Of a stretch of DNA of 64,000 bases, positions 1 through 12,933 are shown piece after piece. Every line of letters begins with the position of its first letter. Position 1 is the stretch's first letter. Under the pieces are notes generated by a model that was not told the DNA's origin, made no database searches, and was given only the letters and a program-made list of their open reading frames with translations. The translations under genes and the position numbers were made by a program. The DNA lies in contig JAZBQD010000015.1 of NCBI GenBank assembly GCA_036583965.1, forward strand, positions 22,101,310-22,165,309, in the 5' to 3' direction. This DNA comes from Prunella strophiata (taxonomy: Eukaryota > Chordata > Aves > Passeriformes > Prunellidae).

Positions 1-3000
1 AATAAAATAAAGGCTAGGAAATAATCAGACATCACTATGAGGCATGCAGGAAATGAAATGGCATCTGTTCTTGGCACAATAAAAGGCTTCTTAAACATAC
101 AAGAAAACACACACTCAAACACTACCTAACACTACTGCAGATTAGCCCTGTTTTATACATAGGCAGCAACAGATTCAAAATTGCCCAAGCTGGTATATTT
201 TGGTCTAGAAATCTAGGTTTTCTCCATTTTCCATTTATGCAATGATAAATCCAAATTAATGTGTACCAGGAAAAGGAAGCCTGGCGAACACGAAAGGAAA
301 GAAAAGTAAGTGAAAAAATGCTTTCTTCTCTCCAATGTGACAAACCTACTGCAAAAGCACAGGCTGCTGCATTGTCTTAGGACTGAGTACACCTGGTGTC
401 TTGGCTTTCCTGGCTCTGAGCTGCAATCAATGCTTATCTCATCTGAGAAAAACAGGATCCTTCCAAGTTATTAAAGGAGGTCTCTGAGCATGGGGATTGT
501 GGCAGCCTCCAGCGTTCCATCCATAGCTCTCACGAGGACTGATGCCCATATGAAAAGCAGGAGCTTTCCTGCATGATGCTATGCCTCCCTTGGAGCAGTG
601 CTTAAAATAATTGCTCACAGTAGTTTCACTGTCTGAAGGCTTTGTTGCTTAGGCTTGCCTTTTTTCCAAAACGAGGAGATCTTTGTCCAAAACAAAAAAG
701 TCCAAAGGTACAATTTCAATTTGTTTTGGGTTATTTCTTGCCCACCCTGTCCTAACTTTACCTTGCTGAAACTCTTCCTTTGGTGGAAGCAGCACATGAT
801 TTTGGCTCAGAGAGTGGGTGGGAGCAGCCCCCTGTGTGGCTGCTGCTGATTCACCCTCCTGAATCATCTGCCAGTGGTGCTGCTCCTGTGCCTGTGGGGG
901 TGATGCTGTGAGCAGGGCTGCCTCCATGTCAGTGTGCAGCTCTGGGGCACACCCTGAGTGACACGGGCTGCTCGGGGCCTGGGAAACTGCTGCAGTTCTC
1001 AGCAGCAGTGGCTCCAGAAGGGCAGTCACATCACTACCACCAACATCCTCCCACCAGCTCGCCTGTGACATAGCTGGGAAGTTACCAAACACATCCAAGA
1101 AAGCCAGACAGTGAGGAGTCAAGCTTCCCACCCTGCGCTGCCTTTATGTTGCTTGAGGTCAATTATTATAAACTATCAATTTTTCAGGAATGCTATTAAT
1201 TTAACTGCTGTGTAAACTGAGTTTCTGTTTCTCAGCAATTATAATGCACAAGATCTCAAGCGGTAGTAATGCCTGCATTTTTGTCTCCTTTTTCTTTTTT
1301 CCCCCTCCCTTTCTTTCTAGAGTTAACAATTTCCAGCTGTGTGTTCTTTGGATGTGTTTCCACACCAGCTTTTTCCATAATATAGAGCGGGCCCATTTCC
1401 AAATTCCAGATGTGCTGTTTATTTACTCTGAGGCATCTGGGCCCCGACATGGTCTTGTCACTGCAACGTGGCAAACTTGTGAAGAATCAGAATGGCAGCC
1501 AGTTAACAAGCTGTACTACACTGGCAAGTGGTGAGAACAGCTTCAAAGGAGAGAGGAAGAGGGGGGCTGGTGGAGTGGAAATGAAAAAGGAGCAAATTTC
1601 ATGTTTGGCTACACTGTGCTTTCTAAGGTTACAAATGACTAGTGGCACTCAAATTGGAAACTGGGGATTTTGCTCTTTTGTAAACAGAGCCCTAAAGACA
1701 CTGAAGCTCAACAGCAGCTGCCTAGGGTGGCTGTGAGATGTTAAACACCCTCTCCCCAGCTCCTGTGGAGAGCTTCAAGCTCAGACATGATGCTGCAGGT
1801 CTTATGCAAGCTCATGCATCCTCTTAAAGATCCTTGAATAGACCACAGACCCTAGAATAAACTGAGAGAGGGTATTTTACATTTCCATCTGAATTTCCCT
1901 GCTCAGGAAGGGGCCAGCAGAGGGAATTTTCTACACCTGAGAGAAATATACCCAATGCTATCCTTTTCTAACAATAAAATTCTGATTTTGTTTTTAAATT
2001 TGGGTTGTGAGGGGAAACTGTAAGCCTGCTTTGAAATGAAAACTGCAAGACTGCAGTGAAATAGATATACAGAGAGCTAAACTGCAGCACCTTGCTCAGG
2101 ACTGAAGTCTTTGGCTTCCATTTAGCACAGTCTTCAAGCCAAGAACTTGCTTTGGGGTTACTGAGCTTTCAGCCCAGGAGAAGCAAGTTGTTGAAGCAAG
2201 TGTCAGCATTTTTAAAAAGAAATAAAGTGAAAGTTGCATGTGAAGGCTGAAGGAGTTCAAAGGCTGTTGAGGGCAGCAAGGGAGAACCACAAAGCACTGT
2301 GTTACCTAGTTTGAGCTTAATCATGCAAATGTTTGATCACCCAGACACAGAAAGATTTCTCTGCCTCTATAGCTTGGCTGTCCTGTGTTCTGCCTATTGA
2401 TTACATTGTAGAGCTAGCAGGTTATATATGATCCCCCTTTAAAACTGAGGGAGGAGACCAGGTGGAAAAGATGAAAAAAATATTTAAGGAGTCTTGCAGG
2501 ATAAAAGGTTGACAGCAGTGTTTTCTCTAAGCTAACAGTGCTCATTCCTGCATGTTAGAAGAAAGAAGACCTCTGTCACATGGCAAGACAAAATACCTCC
2601 CACATCTGTTCTTCTCTCCATGGTCCATCACACTCTTTCAAGAGCATGTAAGTGAAGGAAGAGTATCTATACATCCTTCTTGCAACATACAAATCAATCT
2701 CCCTCAGGGCATTCCCTTTCCTGTGTCCAGTTTACCATTCATTTAGGCAACAGGATATGCAGTAAAAAAAAATTCTTTCCCAGGAACTGAAGTAGTTCCA
2801 TCAAGAGCTGCTGGAAGGTAGCTAGAAACTTCATAGGAAATGTTTTTAGAATTTTATTCAGTGAGATTCTTCATCTTCAGATCTACCTTTACAAAATTCT
2901 AGGGTAGCAATTTTGGTGCTAGTACATATGACAAAATTGCTGTCACTGAGAAGGTACATATAGAAGAGAAAGCAAAGAAAGAAGATAAAGAATTGGGCCA

Positions 3001-5385
3001 CTACTGGTTGTACATGTCCATATGCAACACTAAGACACAGAAAATTTTGTCTGATTCCCCATGTTTGGGGATTTGGGATTTTTTTTACTTTAAAAAAAGA
3101 AAATCATTCATCTGAATAAAATACCTTTTAGAAAGTGCCTAACTCATAAGACAGAGAGGAGAAAATTCAGATACTTCTGCTCAGCAGAGCTGAAGGCTGG
3201 GCAGACCAGTTCCCATCCCCTGGGAGCTTGCTCAGTGTCAGGCACGTGCAGTCCTCTCTACTGAGCTGGCAACCAGTGTGCTGAGACTTGATTGTTGGCA
3301 AGGTGCAAAGAGAGGAAACATGGCAGAGGTAGTAGAGGTGACAATCCCTTTTAAGATTTTTCAGCAAAAAAAGTCATTTTCCTAGCCATGAGTAGCAGAC
3401 GGGCATGGAGGGGTGTGTGGTTCCAGTCTCAGGTTCAGTCTGATCTTCTCCAAGTGTTGCTCTTTTCCATTATAAATACAAAGCAGAAAGCTTGCAATCC
3501 AATGTAACTGGAGGACTCAAACATAAATATCTGTCTTTTTGTCCTTTACTATGAGAAGGTGCCATATTCAGGCAATGGCTCCTGCAGTGCTCCAACACCA
3601 CCTGCCCATGTGCCACCTCCTGCAGGTCTCTGCTGCCCCCACCATGCAAATGTGGGGTCACTAATCCAAGTTGTCACCGTGGTGCCACCCCAGCCAGTGG
3701 CAGCCACTGCTGGTGCTCCCAACACCTCTCAGAACAGTTTGCTCAGCAGTGAGATGAAAGCTCCCTGTCACCTCACTTCACTATGACTATGATTTCCTGA
3801 GACCATAACATCACTGCAAAAATTAAACATGGTCTTTCCCCTGAAAGCTTTAGGATGCTTTGCAGAACAGCTCATCAAACTGCCTGCTCAATTCCCATGG
3901 GAAATGCAAGTATCACTGGTGGGATTGCCATACATGGCCATACAGGACATCAGCTATTTGGGTGTCCTTTCACATTGCTGCATACAGTCATATAGCACAT
4001 CACATTATAAATAGCAAGACACAGTTACTGATCTTGAAGTCTTAAGAACTGAGCAAGGCTCTGCAAAACTCATTTTGTTTTTGCCATTGGAAGGGCAATT
4101 CTGCATCCATGACCAGAGAATCACCAAGGCGATTTTATTTAAAAGAAAAAAAGATTCTCAAGAGACAAGAGCTGACCTGAAGATTTTGTAACCTAAACAA
4201 TTAAGCCCAACCACTGCTGTTCACAACCAAGATAAGAGTTATTATTGATGGCAGATTGGGAAAATATTTTATGCTGTGAGTGGTATCTATTTTGGACTGT
4301 CCACCGTCTTTCTGATGTATCTGATACACCAAAAATTCTGAAGTCTGCTTTCAAAACAATGGATTAGATACAAAAGAGAAGCACAGTGGTTCTGGGGCAG
4401 TGTGCTCTCTGCAGGTATCCCATACCACCTCTGGGTTTATTACCTTTCATGCTCTTTAGAAAATCACCCTAATAATTTCTGTTCCCTTTTGAAAGTGAAA
4501 TGATAGGCCATTACCAAACACCCAAAAACACAGCAAATGTTAATCTGATTTAGAGCTGCACATACACACTCTGCAGATTAGTAGTCCTGCCATCATTTAA
4601 GGTCATCACTCTGCTGCAGCCATAAGAGTCATATCTCATTACATTAAACCATGAGCATTTTGGCTGTGGGATGGATTCAGCTCAGTGATGTAATGCTGCA
4701 GGCACAAGCAATCATGAGATGCCCAGCAGTGGAAATGCAGAGGTGTTGGATTTGAGCTGTTACTGTGATGGGTTGAAGGTGTCCATAACTCCTGCTCCTC
4801 CAGGAATATGTCCCTGAATGCCCTTTGCTCTCCAGGGAGCCTGTGTAATTGCTGTCCTTGTAGGACAGCCCTTTCCAATGCCAGTGAAAGGTGATAGCTC
4901 TAAGAGCTCCACCAGGGATCCTGCCAGGCTCCAAGGGAAAACCACTGCCTTTTCACAGATGCCTCTAGGATGTTCAGGACTGCCTGTTCTCTTAGGGAAA
5001 AATGTCCCCAGGGAGCCACCAACTGAGATGTGTGTTTCTAGCCAGGCAGGATCATCCAGAAGACCAGATACTGCTCACAGGTTTCCTTTCAGCTTGTTTA
5101 GTGTCTAAGCACAAACCTGTTTGAGGAAACCTGCCATTTCCTCTTGGGCAAGCAGAAGAGCAATGCCTCTGTTGCAACAGTTTTAATTTTCCTTTCACTG
5201 CCAATCCTGCAACTGCCCCATAATCAGAAGCACTGCTTCCCTTTCCTAAAGTAATGATTTTTTGTCCTGTTGAATTTTGTCTTTTTAAATTATGCCTGTT
5301 GGCCTTATGTCTACATCCTCTTTTCTACTTCCAGAAATTGTAGTCTTATAGGCCATGTAAATTTCCCATAAATCAGTGGTCTTGT

Positions 5386-5389
<4 letters not shown>

Positions 5390-5418
<29 letters not shown>
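5390..5418 (+). repeat. Poly(A) run, 29 bases
   Basis: Uninterrupted run of 29 A. No retroposed body or flanking target-site duplication is obvious on either side. Birds lack active L1-type poly(A) retroposition, so a simple slippage-grown homopolymer is the more likely explanation than a SINE or processed pseudogene tail. Confidence 0.9.
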
Positions 5419-5420
<2 letters not shown>

Positions 5421-6624
5421 TTGGGCAAATTTAATTCTAGATTTTTAGAATGAACAAACTCATTAATCCTGATAAATTAGGATATTTTTCCTAAGCAAAA
5501 GTAGCTGCCACAATATACGTCATCTTCCTCTAAGTACTTTTCCTTTATTTTTTTTTCCAGAGTCTGTAGATATTAGAACCCAGCCAGCTTGTTTTGACAT
5601 ATTATTGGGAGCCACATTTACCCTGGAGTAATTCAGCTTAAGCAGAGGGAATTACAGGATACTGAAGCTGGTCCCAGCATGTTAGACAGTGAAAACATTT
5701 CTGGTGCTGCCAGACTGTTATTTCCAGATCCCAGTGTATCTGTGTGGAAAAGGCAATCCCGGGAGTGTGGCTGGCCTGAATGCCTTCGGGGCTTTTCCTG
5801 CTGCTCTCAGCTCATTAGTGCAAAGGGAACTGAGGAGAAGTTTGTCAATCCCTTGACAAGCAAAAGCAGAGCAATAAGCCAGTCTAATTTACACCAATAA
5901 AAGTCTTGGTCTTCACAACCACTGATTACAGCTTCAGCTGGAGTGGAAAGATAATAAGAGGGATTCCTAGAATCTCTGCTGGAAATGAAGGCAAGTCACA
6001 AGACTGAGGTGTGCTCATGAAAGGCACAGGGTCACCTAAGGCATACAGAATTCATTTGAGGGTCTTTGGTTTTGCTACAACCTCGACATTCAGGGAAAGA
6101 TGTCTTAGAGCTCCTGCATAGTTGCATATGTTTTGCATGAAAAGCACTAAAAATTTTGAATTCATGAGTTGTTAAAAGCACTTTCAATATTTATTAGCTC
6201 TGGACATTGATTGCTTGAAATTGATCCCATTTGGTGGTCTCAAGTCTAAATAATGATGTTATTATGCCAGCCCTGCCTCTGTTATGTGAGTTGGATATTT
6301 TTTCCTGAAAAAGATATAAAGTACTGGATTCCCAAGCAAGAGAAAAGTGGTTTTAATATATCTGTAATTCAGGCAAAACCAATTCCTCTTTCACAGTTAA
6401 AGGATCTTATATCATGTCTGTTGAAGATGAGAGTTTAATGTAAGTTGTAAGTTACATCTGACAATTTCTCAGAAGAAAAACCAAAGCTATTTGGAAAACT
6501 GACATTCTCTCAGTGGAAATGTAAAGTGAAAAATGGCAAATGAAACATCTCTTTTTTCTTCAGGAAATTAAGAATGAATTCAAATCAGGAAAAAAAACAT
6601 TTTGACTATAGGGGTTGTTTTTGG

Positions 6625-6648
6625 TTTTTTTTTTTTTTTTTTTTTTTT
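6625..6648 (+). repeat. Poly(T) run, 24 bases
   Basis: Uninterrupted run of 24 T, preceded by a T/G-rich stretch. No attached retroposon body was recognised. Confidence 0.9.
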
Positions 6649-7728
6649 CCCTGAGCTGGAGGTGCTTAATGCTGTAAATGTTTAAAATTAAGCCACTGTT
6701 TTCAAAGATTTCTGAAGAAAATCTAAATGTTTTCACCTGAATTCCTGAATTAGCATCTTCTTTTAATAAGGAAACTTTCTATGCAAGAAATTTCAGCCAG
6801 ACATAGGTGGGAGCCATAGTAGCTCCCCATAAGGGACATCTGGACTAATTTGTAAAACAGAATTTGGGCTGGGCTTGCATGGAGAACTCTCCTCCAGCTG
6901 TCCATACTCTTTAACTCTTATGTTCAGCAGCTCCAGTGTTGGCCATGCCAGCCAACAGGCCTCTCCTGGCCCTTGCCCAGCCCCACCTCAGGGGACAGTG
7001 CCACCACCACTGACACAGCCCCTGCCATGGGCTTGGGGCAGAGCTCACTCACACAGTGAGCAGTGGCCCTTGGCCACGGGACTGCCAGGGCCCAGCTCAG
7101 CAGGACAGGCACAGCCTGTGGAGCCCAAGGACTGCAGGGAGAGAACAGGTTATCAGACAAAACTGGATATTGAAATTGTACAAAACCAACCTGCAGGCTT
7201 CCTTGATTGACAGCCATTTAAATGAGTTTATTTTCATCAGAATGCTTGAGGGCAAACAGTTGACACATTTCTTTCCTACAAGAGTTTTCCTGCTGGAGAT
7301 CCTCTGGAGCATGGACAAACAAAGAGGAGCCAGGCTGTGCATTTGCCTTGCTGAATGTGGGGTGTTGGGCTGGTTTGTGGTGCTGTGTGCTCTGCCTGGG
7401 CCCAACATGTAGTTCTGGAGGGCTTTTTAGGACCTCTCTGTCCAGTGCAGATGAGGATGGTAATGACAAAAAGGGAAATCTGAGCCATAAGCCTTGCATA
7501 TTGGCAAATATATTCCAAACAGAGCATAAATGTATTCTCCTCCCTTTGTCAGCATCTGTGTCCCTTCTTTAGGTGGGATTTTGCCTTATTGTAGTGCAGG
7601 AGTCATTAAAGCAGCTGCTGACCTGGGGAAAGAGCTGGGCCAAGGATGGGAGAGGGATGAGAGAGGCCAAAGGAAGGTGCAGCTGCTGGGGCAGCACGGG
7701 GTGGTTGAGGAGACACACGGGGAAGGTC

Positions 7729-8324
7729 TGTGAGTTTGACTAGAGGCTGGTCCAGTCTAATCCGGCTAGCACTGGACCTTAGCCCTGGTCAATCTCACAT
7801 GAGACAAAAGTAAGAGACGAAAGGCGCTCTTTTCCTCTTGGGAACAAAGTCCTACTTTATTTCCTTGGTAGGAGCCACCAGATGATCCACAGGGCTTCCC
7901 AGGTGAGAAAAAGAGGACAAGTTCACCTGTCCAGGTGTTTTTAAGATCAGGGGAAAGGGGGCAGAGGAAGGGGACCACAGGCAATGGGATACAAGGGGGA
8001 AGGGGCGAGGGGAGGGGTGAGCCCGGGATTAACCCCTGCCCACCAGGGCCTGGGGGGGAAAGGGGAGAAATGGGACAAACCATGTGATAAAACAGGATAC
8101 AGATTATATAACAGTGCAAATGATCCAAACACCCAGTGCAAAAACAATTATCAACTAAATACTACTTAGTGCAATACAACAAATGTCAGCCCCATGTGCT
8201 GTTGCAAAGCCATTTTGCTCCTGCTGGGAAGGAAGGGGTTAAGGCAGTGGGCACGGCATGAGGAGAGGGTCCCTCCCAAGGAGCGGGTCCCTCCCATCAG
8301 GGCTGTCCCTCTCCATCTTTCACA
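7729..8324 (-). mobile_element. Endogenous retrovirus LTR (minus strand)
   Basis: The 596 bp segment has the anatomy of a retroviral LTR read on the minus strand. It starts TGTGAAAG and ends AACTCACA, so the ends form the inverted pair TGTGA/TCACA. An AATAAA signal lies at 7856-7861, leaving about 127 bp of R/U5 beyond it. A TTAAAAA-type TATA-like box lies near 7935-7945, a normal distance upstream of the signal; a second TATATAA occurs near 8103-8112. Immediately outside the U3 end (8325-8335) is a purine tract, AAAGGGGAGAG on the minus strand, the expected polypurine primer. This arrangement marks a 3' LTR. The bases flanking both ends do not match, so there is no target-site duplication across the LTR alone, which fits loss of the rest of the provirus. 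The family was not identified. Confidence 0.72.
7856..7861 (-). terminator. LTR polyadenylation signal
   Basis: AATAAA on the minus strand, placed about 127 bp before the U5 end of the LTR. It would end transcripts started in the LTR or reading in from the right. Confidence 0.6.
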
Positions 8325-8335
8325 CTCTCCCCTTT
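8325..8335 (-). promoter_or_regulatory. Putative retroviral polypurine tract
   Basis: AAAGGGGAGAG on the minus strand directly abuts the U3 end of the LTR. In retroviruses this tract primes plus-strand DNA synthesis next to the 3' LTR. Its position is the main reason to read the LTR as a 3' copy rather than a clean solo LTR. Confidence 0.6.
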
Positions 8336-10140
8336 GGTGACCCCACCAGCCACTGGAGCAGGTAAAACCCAGATCCATCAGAGATTCTCACTCAGACTCC
8401 TGAGCAATCACCAACCATTTGGGGTGGGTCAGCAGGGTGGGTGCAGGCATGTTTGCACTTCTCTGGCAGCCCTGCACATTGCCAGGCACTCTGCCACAGC
8501 TGCTGTACCAGGAGCAGCACACTGCTCCCATTGACACTGCTCTGCCTGTCAGCAGGCTGCTTCCTGGGGTGTTGAGAACCTTAGCCTGAAACATGAGGAG
8601 GCTATTGTGGGGATGAACTTGAGAACAAAAAAAACCCCAGAAGCTGGTTCAATAATATAGCGATTATCAAAGCACATTTGTGCCTTCAAAGATATAAAAG
8701 GAATTTTTAAGCCATCGTCTATCCTAAGGAGAACTATCAGCATATTGCTGCTCTTTGTCTTACTACATTTTCCTCATTAAATTACAAGTGTGCAGAGGAA
8801 ATAGGCCTTTTGTAGGAGATGATAATGTTTGGCTGTTTAGAAAGTCAAATACTGCTTTTGGATTAAATCTCAAGTGAGTGCCAGGGAAGCTCTTCCTAAA
8901 GCATTGTTGCTGACTGTCCTGGGAAGAGTGGGAGCTTCAGACAAGCCCTGCCTTTGCCTATTCTGGCAACAATTTAAATTTAAAGTATCACTCTGACTTG
9001 CAAGTTCTAATAATGTCAAATCAGATCCATTTATAAAATTAATTTTTATTAGATAGCCAAGAGATAACAGATTAAATACCTTAATCAGAATTACTCACTA
9101 TATGTATAAAACTAAAGAATTATTAGTAGATTACAGCATAACATAAAACAGTGCACTATACCAAGGTACGTATATTAGAGCTATCAAAGGAAATAGTTCT
9201 GATTAAGGGTTGAATGGAATTTACCACCAAATGATGGCAATGTACACAAATTCCTTCACTTAGCCCCTGGGGAGTAACCATGAAGCAGCATTCTTACTCA
9301 TGGGAGAAATTCCACACATTTCCTGGAAAATGCATAGAAGATTTCTGCTTTGTGAAAGTTTGATATGTCTTTTATTGTTGTAAAGTGAGTGGGTGTCAGT
9401 CAGAAATCCAGCTTATCTTGCCAGATCTCACTGTAAGGATGTTTACTGGCAGCTGGGAGATGCCACACCAGTGTCAACCCCATGGCACCAAAACAATTCA
9501 CTGCAAGAGAGTTTGTCCTGTTTGAGTTGTCTGAGCAGTTAGCAAACAACAGATAAGCTCTGGGTGGGGAGGGAGGGGGCTGAGGTGCCCTGCTACACTG
9601 ACCTTGGTGACAAAACAGATGAGCTGCTGGACACGAGCACGTCAAGTGAATCCAGGGGATGTGTGGAGTTTTCTGCCACAGGTATTCCTTACAGGCATTA
9701 CTTCCCAAAGCTCACCCTTGGGAAGAGACAGATACAGTGCACTGACCACGTGGGGAAAGCCAAGCAAGGATAAGGAATGATATGGGAGGATAAGGAATGA
9801 GATGATAAGGAATTGGAGCACATGCCTTGATTTTGTTCCAGGCTATGAGAAGTTCTGAATAATTACAACTACACGAATCAGATCAATTGAACAGCTCCAC
9901 TGTTAAGGCATTACTTAATAAATGAACAGATTTTCGTTGCCACACTTAAATGGCCACTCAAATAAAATATAAAAAAAGGAGTTTAACCCACTGTTGGCAG
10001 AAGCTCAAAGAGCTCAGGACTGATGTTCAATTCTACCTGCAAACAAAGGAAGTGGAAGCACATATATGAAATGTCAATGTGTGTACATTGTGCTGAGGAT
10101 TGGCTGTGATGCCTGGCACAGTGGGAAGGATGTTTATTTT
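8336..10140. other. Possible short ERV internal remnant, then intergenic DNA
   Basis: From 8336 to about 8585 the sequence is GC-richer than what follows and may be the remaining internal (pre-3' LTR) part of the provirus. No gag, pol or env motif could be recognised in any frame. Beyond that the DNA is AT-rich and featureless, except for a small local tandem repeat at 9767-9814. Confidence 0.45.
9767..9814 (+). repeat. Short degenerate tandem repeat (GATAAGGAATGA-like)
   Basis: The motif GATAAGGAATGA occurs twice and a close variant (GATAAGGAATTG) once, spaced 20 and then about 15 bases apart. This is a small local duplication with no coding context. Confidence 0.7.
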
Positions 10141-10712
10141 CACAGAATCACAGAATGTGCTGAATTGGAAGGGACCACAAGGATCATCAAGTCCAACTCC
10201 TGACATTGCACAGGGCCATTCCTAAGTGTCACCATGCACCTGAGAGCATTGTCCAAGCACTTCTTGAGCTCTGTCAGGCTTGGTGCTGTGGACCACTTCC
10301 CTGGGGAGCCCATTCCAGTGCCCAACCACCCTCTGGGTGAAGATTTTTTTCCTAGCTAAACCTCCCCTGACTTCAGGCCATTCTCTTGTGTTCTGTCATG
10401 GGTCATCACAGAGAAGGGATCAGTGTCTGCCTCTCCTCTTCCTTTCACAAGGAAGTTGTAGACAGCAATGAGGTCTCCCTCAGTCTCCTCCAGGCTGAAC
10501 AGACCAAGTGACCTCAGCCACTCCTCACTCAGCTTCCCTCAAGGCCCTTCACCATCCTCGTGGCCCTCCACTGGGCATTCTCTAACAGCTCTGTGTCTTT
10601 CTTATATTGTGGTGCCCAAAACTGCACACAGCTTTCAAGGTGAGGCTGCCCCAGTGCAGAGCAGAGCAGGACAATCCCCTCCCTTGCCTGGCTGGCATTG
10701 CTGCAGTCTCCA
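10141..10712 (-). mobile_element. CR1 LINE, 5'-truncated (minus strand)
   Basis: Chicken-repeat-1 retrotransposon, the main avian non-LTR element. The 3' terminus at 10141 carries two copies of the ATTCTGTG octamer typical of CR1 ends. Moving into the element, the 3' region is followed by the C-terminal part of ORF2 (reverse transcriptase). A minus-strand frame at 10529-10720 includes [20 protein letters not shown] and ends with [10 protein letters not shown], matching the conserved CR1 RT tail. A second stretch at 10140-10325 includes PSLTELKKCLDNALRCMV in a shifted frame. The copy is therefore frameshifted, lacks the endonuclease and RT catalytic core, and is dead. The 5' boundary is estimated. 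Confidence 0.93.
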
Positions 10713-12908
10713 TGGCTCACACAAAACTTCCTCTTCAGCCACTACGAGGCTCTTGCTCAGAGTTAACTGGATTTTTTTTTTTTTCTCTTGCAGTTCATTA
10801 ACTGTAGAGAGTTACAAGACAGAGCAGACTGGCTAAGAAAAATAATCAATCCTTCATTCAGGAGAAGCAGAGAGCAAGCTGTGTGTACAGGCATGTTTGT
10901 GATTTGTTAGATGTAATCATATTTGCTGAAACAAAAGGAAAACACTGTCATCTTTTCAGAAGAGTGTTCTGCTAAGCATATATCACCTAGCAACTGGACA
11001 CTGATTTCTCCCCACACCTTGAAACCCATCACTAGCTGGCTTTTCAGCTTTATCAACAGTTTTACCTGTTGCTAGGCAGAATTCATCCATTGCTGCTGAA
11101 CCACGAACCTATATCAAGGATTTATTTGCCCTCCAATCTGAATCCTGTAAATTGTCTAATAACCCTCCTTTCCCCTGTCTCAAATTAAATAGCAAGGAAA
11201 GTGTCTTTCTGTTTAAATTTTCATATTGTTGTATATTGACTTAACTCAGATAAGGCTCTCAGGTAAGTTTGGGGAAATCAGCTGAGCAAAGATGTGCAAA
11301 TTGTTTTTCTGGGAGAAGATAAGTGGTGAAAGATTGAAGCTATAAAGTAGCTGTACCACTGATTATTGCCTGTATCACTGCAGAATAAAAATCTAACCAA
11401 GCAGCACAGGACAGCATGTCAGGTAGTATCTAACCACCTAGAAGGCATCATCCTTTTAGCACCTGAGGAGCAGGGTGAGTTTGCAGTGCAGCTATGATAA
11501 TCCCACCAGCCCAAGTGACATTGAAGGTAAAAGCTGGTGCTGTGAGCATGGAGTAAGGCTGTCACACCCCATGTGGGAGAAAATATCTACTCACAGCACT
11601 GCTAGATAACAGAGCCAGGCTGCCAGACCTTCAGCTAGTCCTTGCAGGCAGCTCTGGAGAGGCAGGCAGGAGTGGAGTAGGCTGCTTGGCACAGCAGTGC
11701 AGTCAGCATCTAACAATCCATCCATGCTGCTGCTTAGGACTGACAGAGTGCCAGAGAGTGGTCAGACACACCAAGGGAGTGCCCTCTCCCTGTGTGGCAC
11801 CTCCAGGATGGAATCTCAGAGGCATCACTTCCCTGGGATGCTCCTGGTGCAGGAGGAGAGGTTCTCTCTGTGGGCTTCACCTCACCTCACAAGCTTCACT
11901 CTGCAGGGAAAAGGAAGGAGAGTGCAGAGTAGGCTTCACACCAACCTGAGGAAGTGCCACCTCACTCCTGGGGCCTGACACTGTCTCCCCAGGTGCTCTC
12001 TGAATTTTTATGGGTAGAGATGGGCCCCACCATTTCAGATAATAACTGGAAGACACTAATAGGTCTCACCAGGGTTTCAGCTTGGCTGACAGACTCCAGA
12101 GTGCATAGCTGTCAAAGGACAGCCAGGAGACCACAAATTAGGGGCTATTTAGTCACTGTGAGTACATTTGTCCAAGCCTTGTCTATATTGCAGCTCCTAC
12201 TTCAATCTTACCATTTTGTGGCAGTCACATCAAAAGCTAGCTCTGCTAACCAGCTTAGCAATGGAATTTACAACCAAAGGAGTCCTGGCTCCCTGTTAGC
12301 TTTACTCATGACATTAGATAAAGTTGTTTCTCATAAGTAGGACAGACAAAAATCATGTCTATTCAGCTCCTTTCCAGTCTCAGAGCCCTCAGATCCAGCT
12401 CTTAATCAAAAGAAACATCACTTTTCTGAAACCTTGTTACAGCTTTCTGTACAGGTTGCCGTGGTGCTCGCACCCCTTGTGAGGAGCACATTATTCCTCC
12501 TCCTGCTCAGCCACTGCATCCATCTGCCTTGTGAGCTGCTTTTCAACCTGGTCAGAACTCACCAATTCCTTTTAACAACTTCTTGAGCTGAGAAGGATAA
12601 CAGAAGATTTCCATTCCCAGCACATGCAACCCCCCTTTAATCACAGATCTGGGACATGAACACAGCTCCTGGAAGCACCACGTAGGTTTTGCAGCAAGGA
12701 GCTGAACTTGGGCAGAAGGATTATTCCAGCATGGACACCACTCCTTTGCAGGGACCCCCTGAGCACCTGCAGTCACTGAACATCACTCAGCTCTCTAGAT
12801 GTGTCCTTTCAAACAGTTCTCTGTCTCAGGTAAATGTCAGTAAACACATATAATTTTTTAAAAATAAAGTAAGATCATAAAAAAGGGGCTTTTTCTTTTC
12901 TTTCTTTC

Positions 12909-12933
12909 TTTTTTTTTTTTTTTTTTTTTTTTT
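12909..12933 (+). repeat. Poly(T) run, 25 bases
   Basis: Uninterrupted 25 T, preceded by a TTTC-type pyrimidine microsatellite from about 12893. It looks like slippage growth from a (TTTC) repeat. Confidence 0.9.

Larger units (their letters stand above)
1..7728. other. Intergenic DNA, no gene recognised
   Basis: No open frame here shows a recognisable domain, and the short frames have the composition of translated noncoding DNA. The region has average to low GC with two long homopolymers (A at 5390-5418, T at 6625-6648). The longest frame is a 160-codon minus-strand stretch at 649-1131, in a slightly GC-richer patch; it matches no family I know and lacks visible splice or promoter context. 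This is distal downstream flank of CPQ. Confidence 0.7.

Noticed and set aside
649..1131. 160-codon minus-strand frame
   Set aside because: No recognisable domain, no promoter or splice signals, and overlapping frames of similar quality on the other strand; most likely chance openness in a GC-richer patch.
8388..8594. Minus-strand frame next to the LTR, considered as an env or gag fragment
   Set aside because: No retroviral protein motif could be recognised; the DNA may be internal provirus but the frame is not supported as coding.
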